A stretch of DNA of 64,000 nt from Streptomyces griseoluteus (GTDB lineage: Bacteria > Actinomycetota > Actinomycetes > Streptomycetales > Streptomycetaceae). A program made the translations under genes and the position numbers. The notes beneath the pieces were generated by a model. That model ran no database searches. It was not told the DNA's origin and saw nothing but the letters and a program-made list of their open reading frames with translations. This document shows positions 44,601 through 53,760 of this stretch, piece by piece. The stretch spans positions 1 to 64,000 of the forward strand of contig NZ_SRRU01000015.1 in NCBI RefSeq assembly GCF_004784465.1. Reading direction: 5' to 3'. Numbering within the stretch: the first letter of the stretch is position 1; each line of letters begins with the position of its first letter.

Positions 44601-44895
44601 CAGCGGACGCTTCCGTGTGGACGTGGTCCGCGTACACCTGGACCCGGACCGAGCGGCACGGCCGGTGCCGTGAGTAGCCCTACGTCCAGGAGGTGGAGCA
44701 TGCCCATGGCGTCCACGGCCTCCGGTTGCAGTGCAGCGGCTGGCACGCGACCGGCAACTGGGCGAAAGACGTCACGGCGTCGGAGGCGGCCGCACTTCCG
44801 TCCCAGAGGCAGCGGCACCCGTTGAGTGCACCTGCGTGCCCCGGCGGCGAGCCGGGACACGCAGGGCGCGTGCTGATACGGAGGGCGGCGAGGAA

Positions 44896-47679
44896 TTACA
44901 TGTGAGGGTGTGCGGTGGGCATCGGGCTGAGGAAGGTGGTCGGGGCCTTGCGCAGCCGGGCGAGATCCTGGCCGACGTCCGGACCAGAGGCGCCGCCCGT
45001 CCTGACAGCCTTACGGAAGGCGTCGCTCGTGCCCGTGCCGGAGGCGCCGGAATTGCCGCCCCCGGTGGTCGGCGGGGCCGGGACGGAGACCGTGTCGGAC
45101 CGCGCCGACTCCATCTGCCCGTTGACCGCCGTCACCGCGAACTCGAAGTTCCAGTTGCCGGGGAAGAGGAAGGCTATGCCCCGCTCGGGGGTGTCCGAGA
45201 TGGTCTCGTCGGACAGCCAGGGGCCGTTCGTCGTGCGGTTGCGGTACCAGACGCGGTATCCGGCCGCCTGCTGGGAACCGTTCCAGTCGAGCTGGACTGT
45301 CGTGGCGTCCACGGACTTGATGTGCAGGTCCGTGGGGACTGGCGGAGTGCGGGCGCCGATGGTGACGGGCCGGGCAATGGTGGGCATGCCGCCGCCCACC
45401 GAGTTCCAGGTGGCCACCGCGACCAGGTAGTGATGGCCCGACGTCAGCCCGGAGATGTGCGCCGAGGTGCCGCGCACCGCCGTGCTCTGCAGGACGGCGC
45501 CCGGCGCGTCCTTGTCCCAGGTGATGATCTCGTAGCGGTCCACGCTGTCGCTGTACGGCCCCGTCGCGGGCTCCCAGGAGAGGTCCACGCCGTCCATGGT
45601 GGGGTTGGTGAGGATATGCGTGGGTGCCGCGGTGGTGTGGGGGTGTGCAGTGGCCCGGACGACCGGGGACCACGCGGAGGTGCCGTCGCCCGCGTCGTCG
45701 ACACGGACGGAGTACTCCCAGTCCCAGCCGTCCTGGGTCCAGGTCGTGTCGTAGCGGTTCGCCTGGACCGGTGTCTCGGTCCAGGCGGTGGCACCCACCA
45801 GCCGGGAGCGGACCGTGTAGCCGCGCGCGCCGTAGACCCGGTCCCAGGTCACCGTGACACCCAGGTCGCTGGAGACGGCCCGGACGTTCGCCGGGACGCC
45901 CAGCGGGCGATCGGGGACCGTGGGGGGGACGTCGGGGACGGTCTGGCCGATGCCGCACCGGTCGTGGAGGGTGGTCTCGAAGGCGTGGGCGATCTGGAAC
46001 TCGCCGACCGCGTTGGGGTGCAGTCCGTCGTAGCCGGAGGGGCAGGCGTCGCGGGCACAGGTGTAGTTGCCCGACCAGTTCACGAGCTCGACCGGCGATA
46101 CGGGGGTGTTCCACTGCGGGACGGCCTGGCGCAGCATCAGGTCGTAGGCGGTGGTGCTGAGCGGCAGGTCGTCCCGGCCGCCGATGTAGGTGCGCTGGGG
46201 GACGTCCGCGACGGCGAACTTCACGTCGGGACGGGCGGCACGTGCCTCGTCCACAAACGTCTTCATGCTGTCGAGCGTTTCCTGCGGGCCGCTGACGAAC
46301 CAGCCCAGGTCGTTGAAGCCGAGGCCGACGAGGATCACGTCCGGGTTGTACTGCGCCACCATGCCCCGGATCAGTTTCTTGTCCTGCATGGCCTGACGGC
46401 CCCAGACTCCGAAGTGGTCGCTGTCGAAGGCGGGGTCGACGCCGGCCGCGTAGCCGCCGGAGGTGTCCGGGTCGTCCAGCGAGGCGCCGGGAGTCTCGCC
46501 TTGCAGAGCGGGCCGCGCCGGGGGCTGGGGCCTGGCCTGTGCCTTGGTCCCCTTGTACGGGCCGACGAAGTCGACGTCGATGCGCTGGTCGCGGAACCAC
46601 TTCCACAGGCGGTAGCGCCAGGTCCAGTCGCCCTCGTACCCCTGTGTCATGGAGTCGCCGACGACCATGACGCGCAGGGGTGCGCCGTTTCCTCCGACAC
46701 CACGCTGGAGCTCGTTCAGGCGGCGCAGCAGGGCCGGCACCATCTCGTTCAGGCGGTCGCTTATGTACGTCAAGGGGTTGCCGAGGTTGCCGATCTTGGC
46801 GGCGAAGGCGCGCAGGCTGAGTTGGAGCCTGGTGACGAAGGCCCCGGCGGCGTCGCCGGCCCACTTGACCATGTAGCCCGAAGCGGCACCCGACACCGCG
46901 CCCCAGAAGGCCGCGCCGAGCAGGGCGCCCCAGGTGTCGGGGTCTCCGAAGGACACGTTGTCGAAGGCCGCGTTCATCGCTTCGGTGACGAACCCGCCGG
47001 TCGCGCCTCCCACGCCCAGGCAGACGGGGGCGGCGAGCGCGGCCCCGGGAGCCGTCAGGGCGAGGCATATGGCGCTCGCCCCGATGCTCACGGCCCAGCC
47101 GACCCCGTTCGCGATGAACTTCTGCCACCATGTGGCGCTCGTGCCGACCTCTGCCGTCGGCAGGACGAGAACGATGCTGTCGCCCGTGGCCGTGATCCGG
47201 CCGTCGTAGTCACCGGCATCGGTCGCGGGGTAAAGCCCTACCGCGTTGTCCCGCGCGTAGTCGTAGAACGCCTGGGCGAGGGTGTGCCCGGTGTCCTGGT
47301 CGGCCTGGACTGCTGCGACTGCGTCCCGGGCCAGGGTGCGGGTCTCGTCGGGGCGCTCGGGCACGTTGTAGTCAAAGGCGACGACGAGGTCGCTGTCGCT
47401 GTGGGCGAGCGTGCGCAGTGAACCCGCGTTTCCGGCGCAGCCCATGCGGATGCTGATGGCCGGGGCGTCGGCCGGGGCCTCGAACGAGGTGGCGTGCGTC
47501 GCGCACGCCACGCCGGAGTACTGTTCCCTCGCAGCGGCTGCCGCCGCGGGATCCGCGCTGAGCGCGGAACCGGTCACCACCATGGCCAGAGTGAGCAGCA
47601 GTACAACCAGGTGATCGGCGAGAGCACGGCGCGGGCCGACCCCGCGTCGCGCTCTCCCTGATCTGTGTAACGCACGCAT
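44896..47679 (-). CDS. Large secreted SGNH hydrolase with fibronectin type III repeats
   Basis: 927 aa; ATG 47679 with GGAAGGAAA. A basic start and hydrophobic core (LVVLLLTLAMVVTGSALSAD..AAAA) give a signal peptide. Residues 50-170 are a globular Cys-containing domain. About 175-290 is a Gly/Ala-rich, partly membrane-like segment (GWAVSIGASAICLALTAPGA, WGALLGAAFWGAVSGAASGY). The SGNH catalytic domain follows: VVGDSMTQGYEG (nucleophile Ser, about 341), LVGLGFNDLGWF (block III Asn, about 455), YDGLHPN (Asp/His, about 551). Then three FnIII domains (for example NVRAVSSDLGVTVTWDRVYG) and a Gly/Ser tail. Likely an extracellular esterase or lipase acting on a polymer or lipid. Confidence 0.85.
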   Translation of the reverse strand: MRALHRSGRARRGVGPRRALADHLVVLLLTLAMVVTGSALSADPAAAAAAREQYSGVACATHATSFEAPADAPAISIRMGCAGNAGSLRTLAHSDSDLVVAFDYNVPERPDETRTLARDAVAAVQADQDTGHTLAQAFYDYARDNAVGLYPATDAGDYDGRITATGDSIVLVLPTAEVGTSATWWQKFIANGVGWAVSIGASAICLALTAPGAALAAPVCLGVGGATGGFVTEAMNAAFDNVSFGDPDTWGALLGAAFWGAVSGAASGYMVKWAGDAAGAFVTRLQLSLRAFAAKIGNLGNPLTYISDRLNEMVPALLRRLNELQRGVGGNGAPLRVMVVGDSMTQGYEGDWTWRYRLWKWFRDQRIDVDFVGPYKGTKAQARPQPPARPALQGETPGASLDDPDTSGGYAAGVDPAFDSDHFGVWGRQAMQDKKLIRGMVAQYNPDVILVGLGFNDLGWFVSGPQETLDSMKTFVDEARAARPDVKFAVADVPQRTYIGGRDDLPLSTTAYDLMLRQAVPQWNTPVSPVELVNWSGNYTCARDACPSGYDGLHPNAVGEFQIAHAFETTLHDRCGIGQTVPDVPPTVPDRPLGVPANVRAVSSDLGVTVTWDRVYGARGYTVRSRLVGATAWTETPVQANRYDTTWTQDGWDWEYSVRVDDAGDGTSAWSPVVRATAHPHTTAAPTHILTNPTMDGVDLSWEPATGPYSDSVDRYEIITWDKDAPGAVLQSTAVRGTSAHISGLTSGHHYLVAVATWNSVGGGMPTIARPVTIGARTPPVPTDLHIKSVDATTVQLDWNGSQQAAGYRVWYRNRTTNGPWLSDETISDTPERGIAFLFPGNWNFEFAVTAVNGQMESARSDTVSVPAPPTTGGGNSGASGTGTSDAFRKAVRTGGASGPDVGQDLARLRKAPTTFLSPMPTAHPHM

Positions 47680-48317
47680 CGTGAACCGTGTTTCCTTCCG
47701 GGTCGTCAAGAGGTAGCGCCGCCGGGGCAACCGCATGGCGGAGGCGCACAACGGGGCACACCTTGCGCGCATGGCCGGCCCCCAGGGGAGAGTCCCCAGG
47801 CTCCTTCGGGGCCACCAGTCTTCGCACGCACCCGCCCTGCGCCGCAGTGCAGAGAATGCACCGGCTGGCTTTGTGATCATCATCGCTCCTCGGAGCGGGC
47901 GCTGGAACGCTCTTACGTGAAGAAGGCACAAGCGCTGTCAGCGCTGAGCTGCGACCAGACCTCAACAGGCCACCAACGCGCAGAACAACTGGGACGTCAA
48001 CACGCAGAAGACCATCCCCTCCGCCGGCAGCGGGGGCTCGCCCCGACGCCTTACAGACCCTGGGCCTCCCCCGCCCACCCTGTCCCTGACCCGCGGTGCC
48101 AAGTAGCGGGACGCTCATGCGCTGGTCTGCGTGTGCCGTCGCTCCTCGCACTCCTCCCAGAGGACCTCGTAATTGATGCCGTGGTTGGCACTGGCGCCGG
48201 AACATGCACGTGTCGCGGTGCCGCGAGCACGGTCCCTTGCCGGCGGCGCCGAAGCGGCAGCCGGGGACGGTGCAGTGTGCGAGCTCGCCCCGGCCCCGGA
48301 GCGGAGGGGTCGGCTAG
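47680..48317. other. Intergenic, no supported gene
   Basis: The first 250 bases are the leader of the SGNH gene. The rest has short frames only; a leftward one ends GINYEVLWEECEERRHTQTS near 48120 and may be a scrap of a small zinc-binding protein (AHCTVPGCRFGAAGKGPCSR in a neighbouring frame). Nothing else seen. Confidence 0.4.
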
Positions 48318-48629
48318 GTCGGCTCCCGCAACTCCTCCAACTGCCGCCGCCTGGTGGAGGTCGCACTGGCGGCCGACGCCTGGGACGCCCGCTTGGTCGA
48401 CTGCGCCGAGGACGTAGACGACGCCTGGCTCATGGATGTGACCACCGTCGGCGTGACCTCGGGCGCCTCCGTTCCCGACATCCCCGTTCAGGACGTCCTG
48501 ACATGGCGGGCACAGCACGGCTGGGATGACGTGCAGACGATCATCACAGCCACGGAGTCGATCGCGTTCTCCCCGTCCAAGGGACTCCGCCGGGACCTGC
48601 GCGCCGAGACGGGGCACCGGGAAGAGTGA
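48318..48629 (+). pseudogene. ispH: C-terminal fragment of IspH (HMBPP reductase)
   Basis: The frame reads VGSRNSSNCRRLVEVALAAD, LMDVTTVGVTSGASVPDIPV then QDVLTWRAQHGWDDVQTIIT and SKGLRRDLRAETGHREE. The first block is the IspH signature GSxNSSNxxRL and the second its TAGASxP motif (here TSGASVP), so identity is clear. IspH is the last enzyme of the MEP isoprenoid pathway and needs a [4Fe-4S] cluster bound by N-terminal and central cysteines that are missing here. A stop precedes it at 48315. It is a relic of a duplicated or transferred copy. Confidence 0.75.
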
Positions 48630-48763
48630 GCCACCCGCGGTGTCTCCCCTGCGGAACCGAGTTCGGTGGCCACCGCTACATCACCGGGAGTACCGGATAC
48701 GACAGCCTCCCGTATGCAAATGGTTCGGCTGGGATGCAACGGTCTTGACGGCTGTGCGTGGCG

Positions 48764-49162
48764 TCAGCGTGCGAGCTTTTCGATGGCCGCCGGAGTGACG
48801 GGTGTGAAGAAGTTGACGAGGTTGCCGTCAGGGTCACGGAACAGCAGCGAACGGTTACCCCAGGGCATCGTGGTGGGCTTCGCGACGAAGTCAGTGACGA
48901 AGCCGTTCAGGTTGTTGTAAACCCTGTCCACGTCGTCGACGAGGAACTCGGTGATCACACTGTGGTTTTCCGCAGGGCGGGCAGAACCCGGGGCGAACAG
49001 CGGGACGGTGCGGGTGCCAGCGATCGCGAGGGTGGCGCCCGCGGTCCTGAGCTCGGCGAAATCTTCGGTGGCCCACATGGCGCGGGCCCCTGTGACTCGC
49101 TCGTAGAACTCGACGAGGCGCGCCACGTCGAGTGTGATGATGCGGATCGAGACGAAGTCCAT
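48764..49162 (-). CDS. VOC-family (glyoxalase-like) protein
   Basis: 132 aa; ATG 49162 with AAGGAG. It has the paired beta-alpha-beta-beta-beta pattern: SIRIITLDVARLVEFYERVT, AMWATEDFAELRTAGATLAI, then NHSVITEFLVDDVDRVYNNL and NRSLLFRDPDGNLVNFFTPV. The DPDGN turn is typical of the vicinal oxygen chelate superfamily (glyoxalase, dioxygenase, resistance proteins). Divergent from the WYL regulator at 49256 with a 93-base shared promoter, so it is probably that regulator's target. Confidence 0.85.
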   Translation of the reverse strand: MDFVSIRIITLDVARLVEFYERVTGARAMWATEDFAELRTAGATLAIAGTRTVPLFAPGSARPAENHSVITEFLVDDVDRVYNNLNGFVTDFVAKPTTMPWGNRSLLFRDPDGNLVNFFTPVTPAAIEKLAR

Positions 49163-49255
49163 GGGAATCTCCTTGGCTGCGCTGGAGGCGTACACGCCGC
49201 AGGTTAGAAGGAATAGGGGACAGAATCGGTCCTCTATTCACGTTAGGGTGCGAAC

Positions 49256-50245
49256 ATGCCTCGACCCGCCGCCCGCGTGCTGACACTCCTGGAGCTGCTG
49301 CAGTCGGGCGGCACCCGGACTGTGGCCGAGCTCGCCGACCGTCTCGGCGTCGAAGGACGCACTGTGCGGCGGTATGTGGACCAGCTGATCGACCTGGACG
49401 TGCCGGTGGAGTCGGTGCGCGGCCGCTACGGCGGGTACCGGCTGGCTCCCGGGTACCGTTTGCCTCCGCTCATGCTCAGTGACGACGAGGCGCTGGCCGT
49501 GCTGCTCGGCCTGGTCGCCGGCCGCCGGGCAGGGCTGATGACGACCGAGCGCACGGCGAGCGAGACGGCATCGGCGAAGATCCGCCGGGTGCTGCCCAAG
49601 CACATCGCCCGTCGGCTCGACACACTCCTGGAAACTCTCGCCTTCACTGATGAGCCCGGCCAGTTCGACACCCCGGACACCGGAGTCCTGCTCACCATCG
49701 CCGACGCGGTGCGCCACCGCCGACCGGTCTCGATCCGCTACACCGACCGCGACGGACGGCGCAGCGAACGCACACTGCACGCATACGGGATCGTTGCCCA
49801 CGCGGGCCGGTGGTACGTCACGGGCAACGACCCCCAGATCGGCGAGAACCGAACCTTCCGGCTCGATCGCATCGCGGACGCGCGGACCCTGCCCGGCTCA
49901 TTCGAAGCGCCCGTGGCTCACGCTCCTGCACAGCGCGTGTTGTCAGGTTTCGCCACGGCCGGGTACCGGCATGAGGTGACCTTGCGGATCCACGGGACAG
50001 CCGATCAGATCCGCGCCCACCTTCCCGCCAGCGTCGCGAGCCTGCAGGAGGACGAGCCCGCGGCCCACGAGGACCGGACGACCAAGCGCTGGCTGCGCGT
50101 CGAGCTGCGGGCGGAGCGGCTCGACTGGTTGCCTCCGGTACTCGCGGCACTCGACCAGCCGTTCATCATCGAGCGCCCCGATGAACTCCGCGACCTCGTC
50201 ATCGCGCTTGCCGATCGCCTCACGTCCCACGCCCGCCGAGCCTGA
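49256..50245 (+). CDS. HTH/WYL-domain transcriptional regulator
   Basis: 329 aa. The N-terminal winged helix is VLTLLELLQSGGTRTVAELA then DRLGVEGRTVRRYVDQLIDL. The linker carries RGRYGGYRLAPGYRLPPLML, the classic WYL-protein signature. The WYL domain follows (AVRHRRPVSIRYTDRDGRRS, YGIVAHAGRWYVTGNDPQIG, TFRLDRIADARTLPGSF), then a WCX-type C-terminus. It is of the YafY/PafC type that senses a nucleic acid or small ligand. Divergently placed next to the VOC gene. No close ribosome site; possibly leaderless. Confidence 0.9.
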   Translation: MPRPAARVLTLLELLQSGGTRTVAELADRLGVEGRTVRRYVDQLIDLDVPVESVRGRYGGYRLAPGYRLPPLMLSDDEALAVLLGLVAGRRAGLMTTERTASETASAKIRRVLPKHIARRLDTLLETLAFTDEPGQFDTPDTGVLLTIADAVRHRRPVSIRYTDRDGRRSERTLHAYGIVAHAGRWYVTGNDPQIGENRTFRLDRIADARTLPGSFEAPVAHAPAQRVLSGFATAGYRHEVTLRIHGTADQIRAHLPASVASLQEDEPAAHEDRTTKRWLRVELRAERLDWLPPVLAALDQPFIIERPDELRDLVIALADRLTSHARRA

Positions 50246-50303
50246 CAGTGAGGAACCAATGTCATGAGATGACACGGCTGATACTCCAGTGCGACTTCGT
50301 GAT

Positions 50304-51650
50304 CTATCCGCCGGTCTCGTCGGCTGACCGTCGTCGGTAGTGGCTGCGCCGGGCTGTTGCCTGGTGGCGTCTGCGCCAGTTTGACCAGTGCAGCATTCTG
50401 GCCGGGGACACAACTGCTGGGTTGAGGACCGCGGCGAACAGGTGGCGGATTTCCGGGACGGTCAGGGCGATCGGGTTGCTGCCGTGGGTGTAGTGAGGCG
50501 GTTCTGCCGGTCGGCTGGGAGCTGTGTCGGCGGTGACGGCAACGAGGAAGGCCAGCGCGAGCATCGCGAGTGTGACGTGCCGGTGCCAGCCGTTCCAGTG
50601 CCTCACCTGGTAGTGATCCAGGCCGACTTGGCCCTTGGCGGCCTGGAAGCACTCTTCGACGCTCCAGCGGCTGCCGGCCACGCGGACGAGCTCGGCCAGG
50701 GGTACCGCAGTGGGTGACCAGCACAGGTAGAAGGCGAGTTCCCTCGTGGTGGGGTTGCGGCGGATCAGCAGGTGGCGGTGGCTGTTGCCGATGCCGATCC
50801 AGGCCCAGTCGTAGTAGCGCAGGCCCTATACCCCGGCTCCGGCGCTTTGCCGGTGCCAGGCGGCTTCGGGCAGGCGACCGGCGACCGTGTCCGCGCGGAC
50901 CGGGGTGCGACCGGAGTTGATCCGGACCCGGACGGAGCAGGCGACGGCCAGGACATAGCCCGTCCCGCGTGCCTCCAGGGCGGCACGAAACTGCGGGTCC
51001 TGCCCGTATGCTTCGTCGCCGGTCACCCACGGTGCCTCCACCCCGGCGTCCAGTGCGGCGGCGATCATCTCCCAGGCCAGGCGGGGCTTGGTCGCGAACT
51101 GCACATCGCCAGGCACTCCGGCCGCGTCCCGGCGCTCGGCATCACAGCACCAGGAATGCTCAGGCAGGTAGAGCCGACGGTCGATCAGTGCCTGCCCCCG
51201 GCTGGTGGCGTAGGCGAGGAAGACACCGACCTGGCTGTTCTCGATGCGTCCCGCGGTGCCGGTGTACTGCCGCTGCACGCCCGCCGAGGACCGGCCCTTC
51301 TTCACGAAACCGGTCTCGTCGACGATCAGTACTCCACCATCGGTGCCGAGGCGCTCGACGGCGTAGGGGCGGACCTCGTCGCGGACGGCATCGGCGTCCC
51401 AGCGGGCGGTTCGCAGCAGACGCTGCATCGGCCCGGGACGGGCGTGACCGGCCTGTTCGGCCAGCCGCCAGCAGTTCTTGCGCTCGACGCCGGACAGCAG
51501 CCCGAGCAGGTACGCGCGGGCGGTTGCTCTCGGTTCCACCCGACGGAACCGGCCAGCGATTCGTGCCATGGCCTGGTCGAACATCGAGAGCCACCGGGCA
51601 GGGTCTACGCTATGGCCTGCGGCCACCGCACGATCTTCAGGAGTCCACAC
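50304..51650 (-). mobile_element. IS701-family transposase with one nonsense codon
   Basis: One continuous frame of 449 codons, interrupted only by a TAG at 50826. The first part has MWTPEDRAVAAGHSVDPARW, RPGPMQRLLRTARWDADAVR, GGVLIVDETGFVKKGRSSAG (catalytic Asp) and VTGDEAYGQDPQFRAALEAR (second Asp). After the stop come LRYYDWAWIGIGNSHRHLLI and AGSRWSVEECFQAAKGQVGL (catalytic Glu). The element is thus recent and nearly intact. It inserted downstream of the WYL gene; terminal inverted repeats were not recognised by eye. Confidence 0.85.
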
Positions 51651-51733
51651 AACCCCCGATGATCACGCAGTGGCCGTTCCTGTTCTTCGACGCACCCGGC
51701 ACAAGATCGCGGAGTATGGACAAGAGAGACTTA

Positions 51734-52006
51734 TGACCGACTGGGCAGACGCCATCAGCCGCATGGTCGCAGCGCAACGCCAGGTTCACGAGATCGATCG
51801 GGAGCATCTTTGGCGCCACGAGCAGCCGGCTCCTCCGGCGAGCCGAGAGCTGCTCGGGCTGGTGGAAGCGCGGCCACGCCGATGGTTGGCCTGCCTTTAT
51901 GCAGGACGTGGACCTCTTCGGTACGTCGGACCTCTTGGGGGAACCGTTCGACGAAGCGGTCCAGTTGCTGTCCGTCACCGCGTAGGCTGGCAGACGTCGC
52001 CCGTGC
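51734..52006 (+). pseudogene. Frameshifted hypothetical gene
   Basis: AAGAGAG precedes the ATG of MTDWADAISRMVAAQRQVHE then IDREHLWRHEQPAPPAS. Near 51840 the coding sense moves to another frame, KRGHADGWPAFMQDVDLFGT then SDLLGEPFDEAVQLLSVTA, ending at a TAG about 52006. A one-base change would restore a protein of about 90 residues. Family unknown. Confidence 0.4.
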
Positions 52007-52306
52007 TCTGCCCGACCACCAGGTCGGCGACCTCCTCCAAGCGCTGTCCACCGACTGAACCGGCTACCGCCAGAGCCGGCCCGGCGGGCCGGTTCCTGCG
52101 CCGTCGCCCCACCCGGCACGTTGCTAGGGAGCGCCCGGCGACGCACCGCCCTCGCTGAGGTTCGGCATTGGATTGCTTGTCCCCCTTGCCGCCCCCGTAA
52201 TGCCGATCTCAGCCCGTTCCAGTCGGCCACCTCTCCCCCTCTCTCCACGCGCGCTGAGAGGAGGCCCGGCCGAGCAAGTGCACCAGACGCGCCATAGTCT
52301 TCGGCC

Positions 52307-52948
52307 ATGACCGAGATTTCGAGGCCCACGCCCCACGACGCCTTGGAACTGCTCATGGCCGGCAACCAGCGCTTTGTCGCTGGCGCCTCCGAGCACCCCA
52401 ACCAGGACGCCGCCCGCCGCACCGAGACCGCACCGTCCCAGCAGCCATTCGCCGTGTTGTTCGGATGCTCCGACTCCCGGCTGGCAGCTGAGATCATCTT
52501 CGACCGCGGTCTGGGCGACCTGTTCGTGGTCCGCACTGCCGGCCACGTCGCCGGGACGGAAGTGCTCGGGTCCATCGAGTTCGGCGCGGCAGTCCTCAAT
52601 GCCCCGCTGGTCGTCGTTCTGGGCCACGACTCGTGCGGCGCTGTCGCCGCCGCCTGTTCCGCCCTGGAGAGCGGGCAGACGCCGGGCGGCTTCGTCCGGG
52701 ACGTTGTCGAGCGGGTGACTCCCAGCGTGTTGGCAGCCCGCGCCGCCGGACGCGAGAGTGCCGAGGAGATCCTGGCCGAGCACATCGAGCACACCGTGGA
52801 CCTGCTGCTGGAACGCTCCCGCGTTCTGGCCGACCGGGTCGCCGAAGGCCGCCTCGGCGTGGTGGGCCTGTCCTACCGCCTGGCGGACGGCAGCGCTCAG
52901 CTCGTCGCCGCCCGCGGCCTTCACGTCGCGGGTGACACCGCGTCCTGA
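52307..52948 (+). CDS. Beta-class carbonic anhydrase
   Basis: 213 aa. Zinc ligands are visible: Cys 54 in FGCSDSR (with the Asp/Arg dyad 56/58), and His 107 and Cys 110 in GHDSCGAV. FVVRTAGHVAGTEVLGSIEF completes the family core. It interconverts CO2 and bicarbonate in the cytoplasm, supplying bicarbonate for carboxylases. The ATG has only a weak upstream site. A hairpin 48 bases after the stop probably terminates it. Confidence 0.9.
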   Translation: MTEISRPTPHDALELLMAGNQRFVAGASEHPNQDAARRTETAPSQQPFAVLFGCSDSRLAAEIIFDRGLGDLFVVRTAGHVAGTEVLGSIEFGAAVLNAPLVVVLGHDSCGAVAAACSALESGQTPGGFVRDVVERVTPSVLAARAAGRESAEEILAEHIEHTVDLLLERSRVLADRVAEGRLGVVGLSYRLADGSAQLVAARGLHVAGDTAS

Positions 52949-52995
52949 CGCCCACCCAGGTGGCTTGTCTCGGGAGGTGCTACCCGTCCCGCTGG

Positions 52996-53013
52996 CGGGA
53001 GCGCTCGCTCCCG
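52996..53013 (+). terminator. Hairpin after the carbonic anhydrase gene
   Basis: CGGGAGCG-CT-CGCTCCCG forms an 8-base inverted repeat (about 7 pairs when looped) 48 bases after the stop codon. No U tract, as is normal for this GC content. Confidence 0.55.
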
Positions 53014-53181
53014 TCCACACAGAGACACGGGGGCGCCCTTACGCCAGCCATTGAAGGCAGGCCAGGCGGGTCCGAGCACGAACGGTCACCCACATGGCAC
53101 CGACAAGGGCGCCAAGGGCGGAGGAGTGCCTCCGGCACAGCAGCCGGGCCATCCCTGAGCCTCCTTCGACGTCCCTGCTCA

Positions 53182-53201
53182 ACTGCCCCCTAGGGGGCAG
53201 T
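53182..53201. repeat. Perfect 20-base palindrome
   Basis: ACTGCCCCCTAGGGGGCAGT reads identically on both strands without a spacer. It lies in the gene-free interval 53014-53388, about 190 bases past the end of the STAS gene. It could be a protein-binding site or, in RNA, part of a terminator; a chance 20-base palindrome is unlikely. Confidence 0.7.
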
Positions 53202-53388
53202 CGGTGTGTCCGGGAGCTGAGAGGACGGGCGGTCGGCCAAGGGGGCAGGCGGCACCACCGGCCGCGGATAGGCGAGGGGCGACGCTGAGCGGCCGATGAG
53301 GGCGGCGAGCGAGCAGCTAGTCGGGGCGGAGTAGAGGCTTCTTGACGTCCCATGGGGTGGCCGAGATACGCGCAAAAAGGGGCCGCGG

Positions 53389-53760
53389 TCACTCGGTGGG
53401 CGGGGTGCCGGAGGCGGGGTGTGTCTGCCAGGCTTCGGCCAGGCTGCCGTGGATGGTGAATACGCTGTCGGCGCCGGTGATGCGGAGCATGCGCATCATC
53501 TGCGGGGGCGGTGCGGCCAGGATGAGCTCGCCGCCGGAGTGCTGAGCGCGGCGGCGCAGGCGGATGAGGGTGTTGAGGCCGGAGGAGTCGCAGAAGGTGA
53601 CGCCGGTCAGATCCAGGATCACGGTGGGGTGGTGGTTGAGGGCCTCGTCCACGGTCTGCTCCAGGACGGAGGCGTTGGCCAGGTCGACAGGCCCGGTCAC
53701 AGTGAGTGCAGTGGCTTGGCTGCGGGTGTCGGCCGTGTCGATGCGCAGGAGGGAGTTCAT
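53389..53760 (-). CDS. STAS-domain anti-sigma factor antagonist
   Basis: 123 aa: LRIDTADTRSQATALTVTGP, DLANASVLEQTVDEALNHHP, TVILDLTGVTFCDSSGLNTL and ILAAPPPQMMRMLRITGADS. The phosphorylatable serine lies in FCDSSGLN, as in SpoIIAA/RsbV. Its ATG overlaps the stop of the upstream phosphatase (TGATG), so the phosphatase and its likely substrate are made together. It would bind an anti-sigma kinase when dephosphorylated; no kinase gene is nearby. Confidence 0.85.
   Translation of the reverse strand: MNSLLRIDTADTRSQATALTVTGPVDLANASVLEQTVDEALNHHPTVILDLTGVTFCDSSGLNTLIRLRRRAQHSGGELILAAPPPQMMRMLRITGADSVFTIHGSLAEAWQTHPASGTPPTE

Noticed and set aside
44731..47421. 896-codon open frame on the plus strand
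   Set aside because: Antisense to the SGNH/FnIII protein; Gly/Val/Arg-rich translation without any family pattern or ribosome site.
49943..51030. Minus-strand frames overlapping the WYL regulator and IS701
   Set aside because: Antisense or out-of-frame shadows of two well-supported genes.
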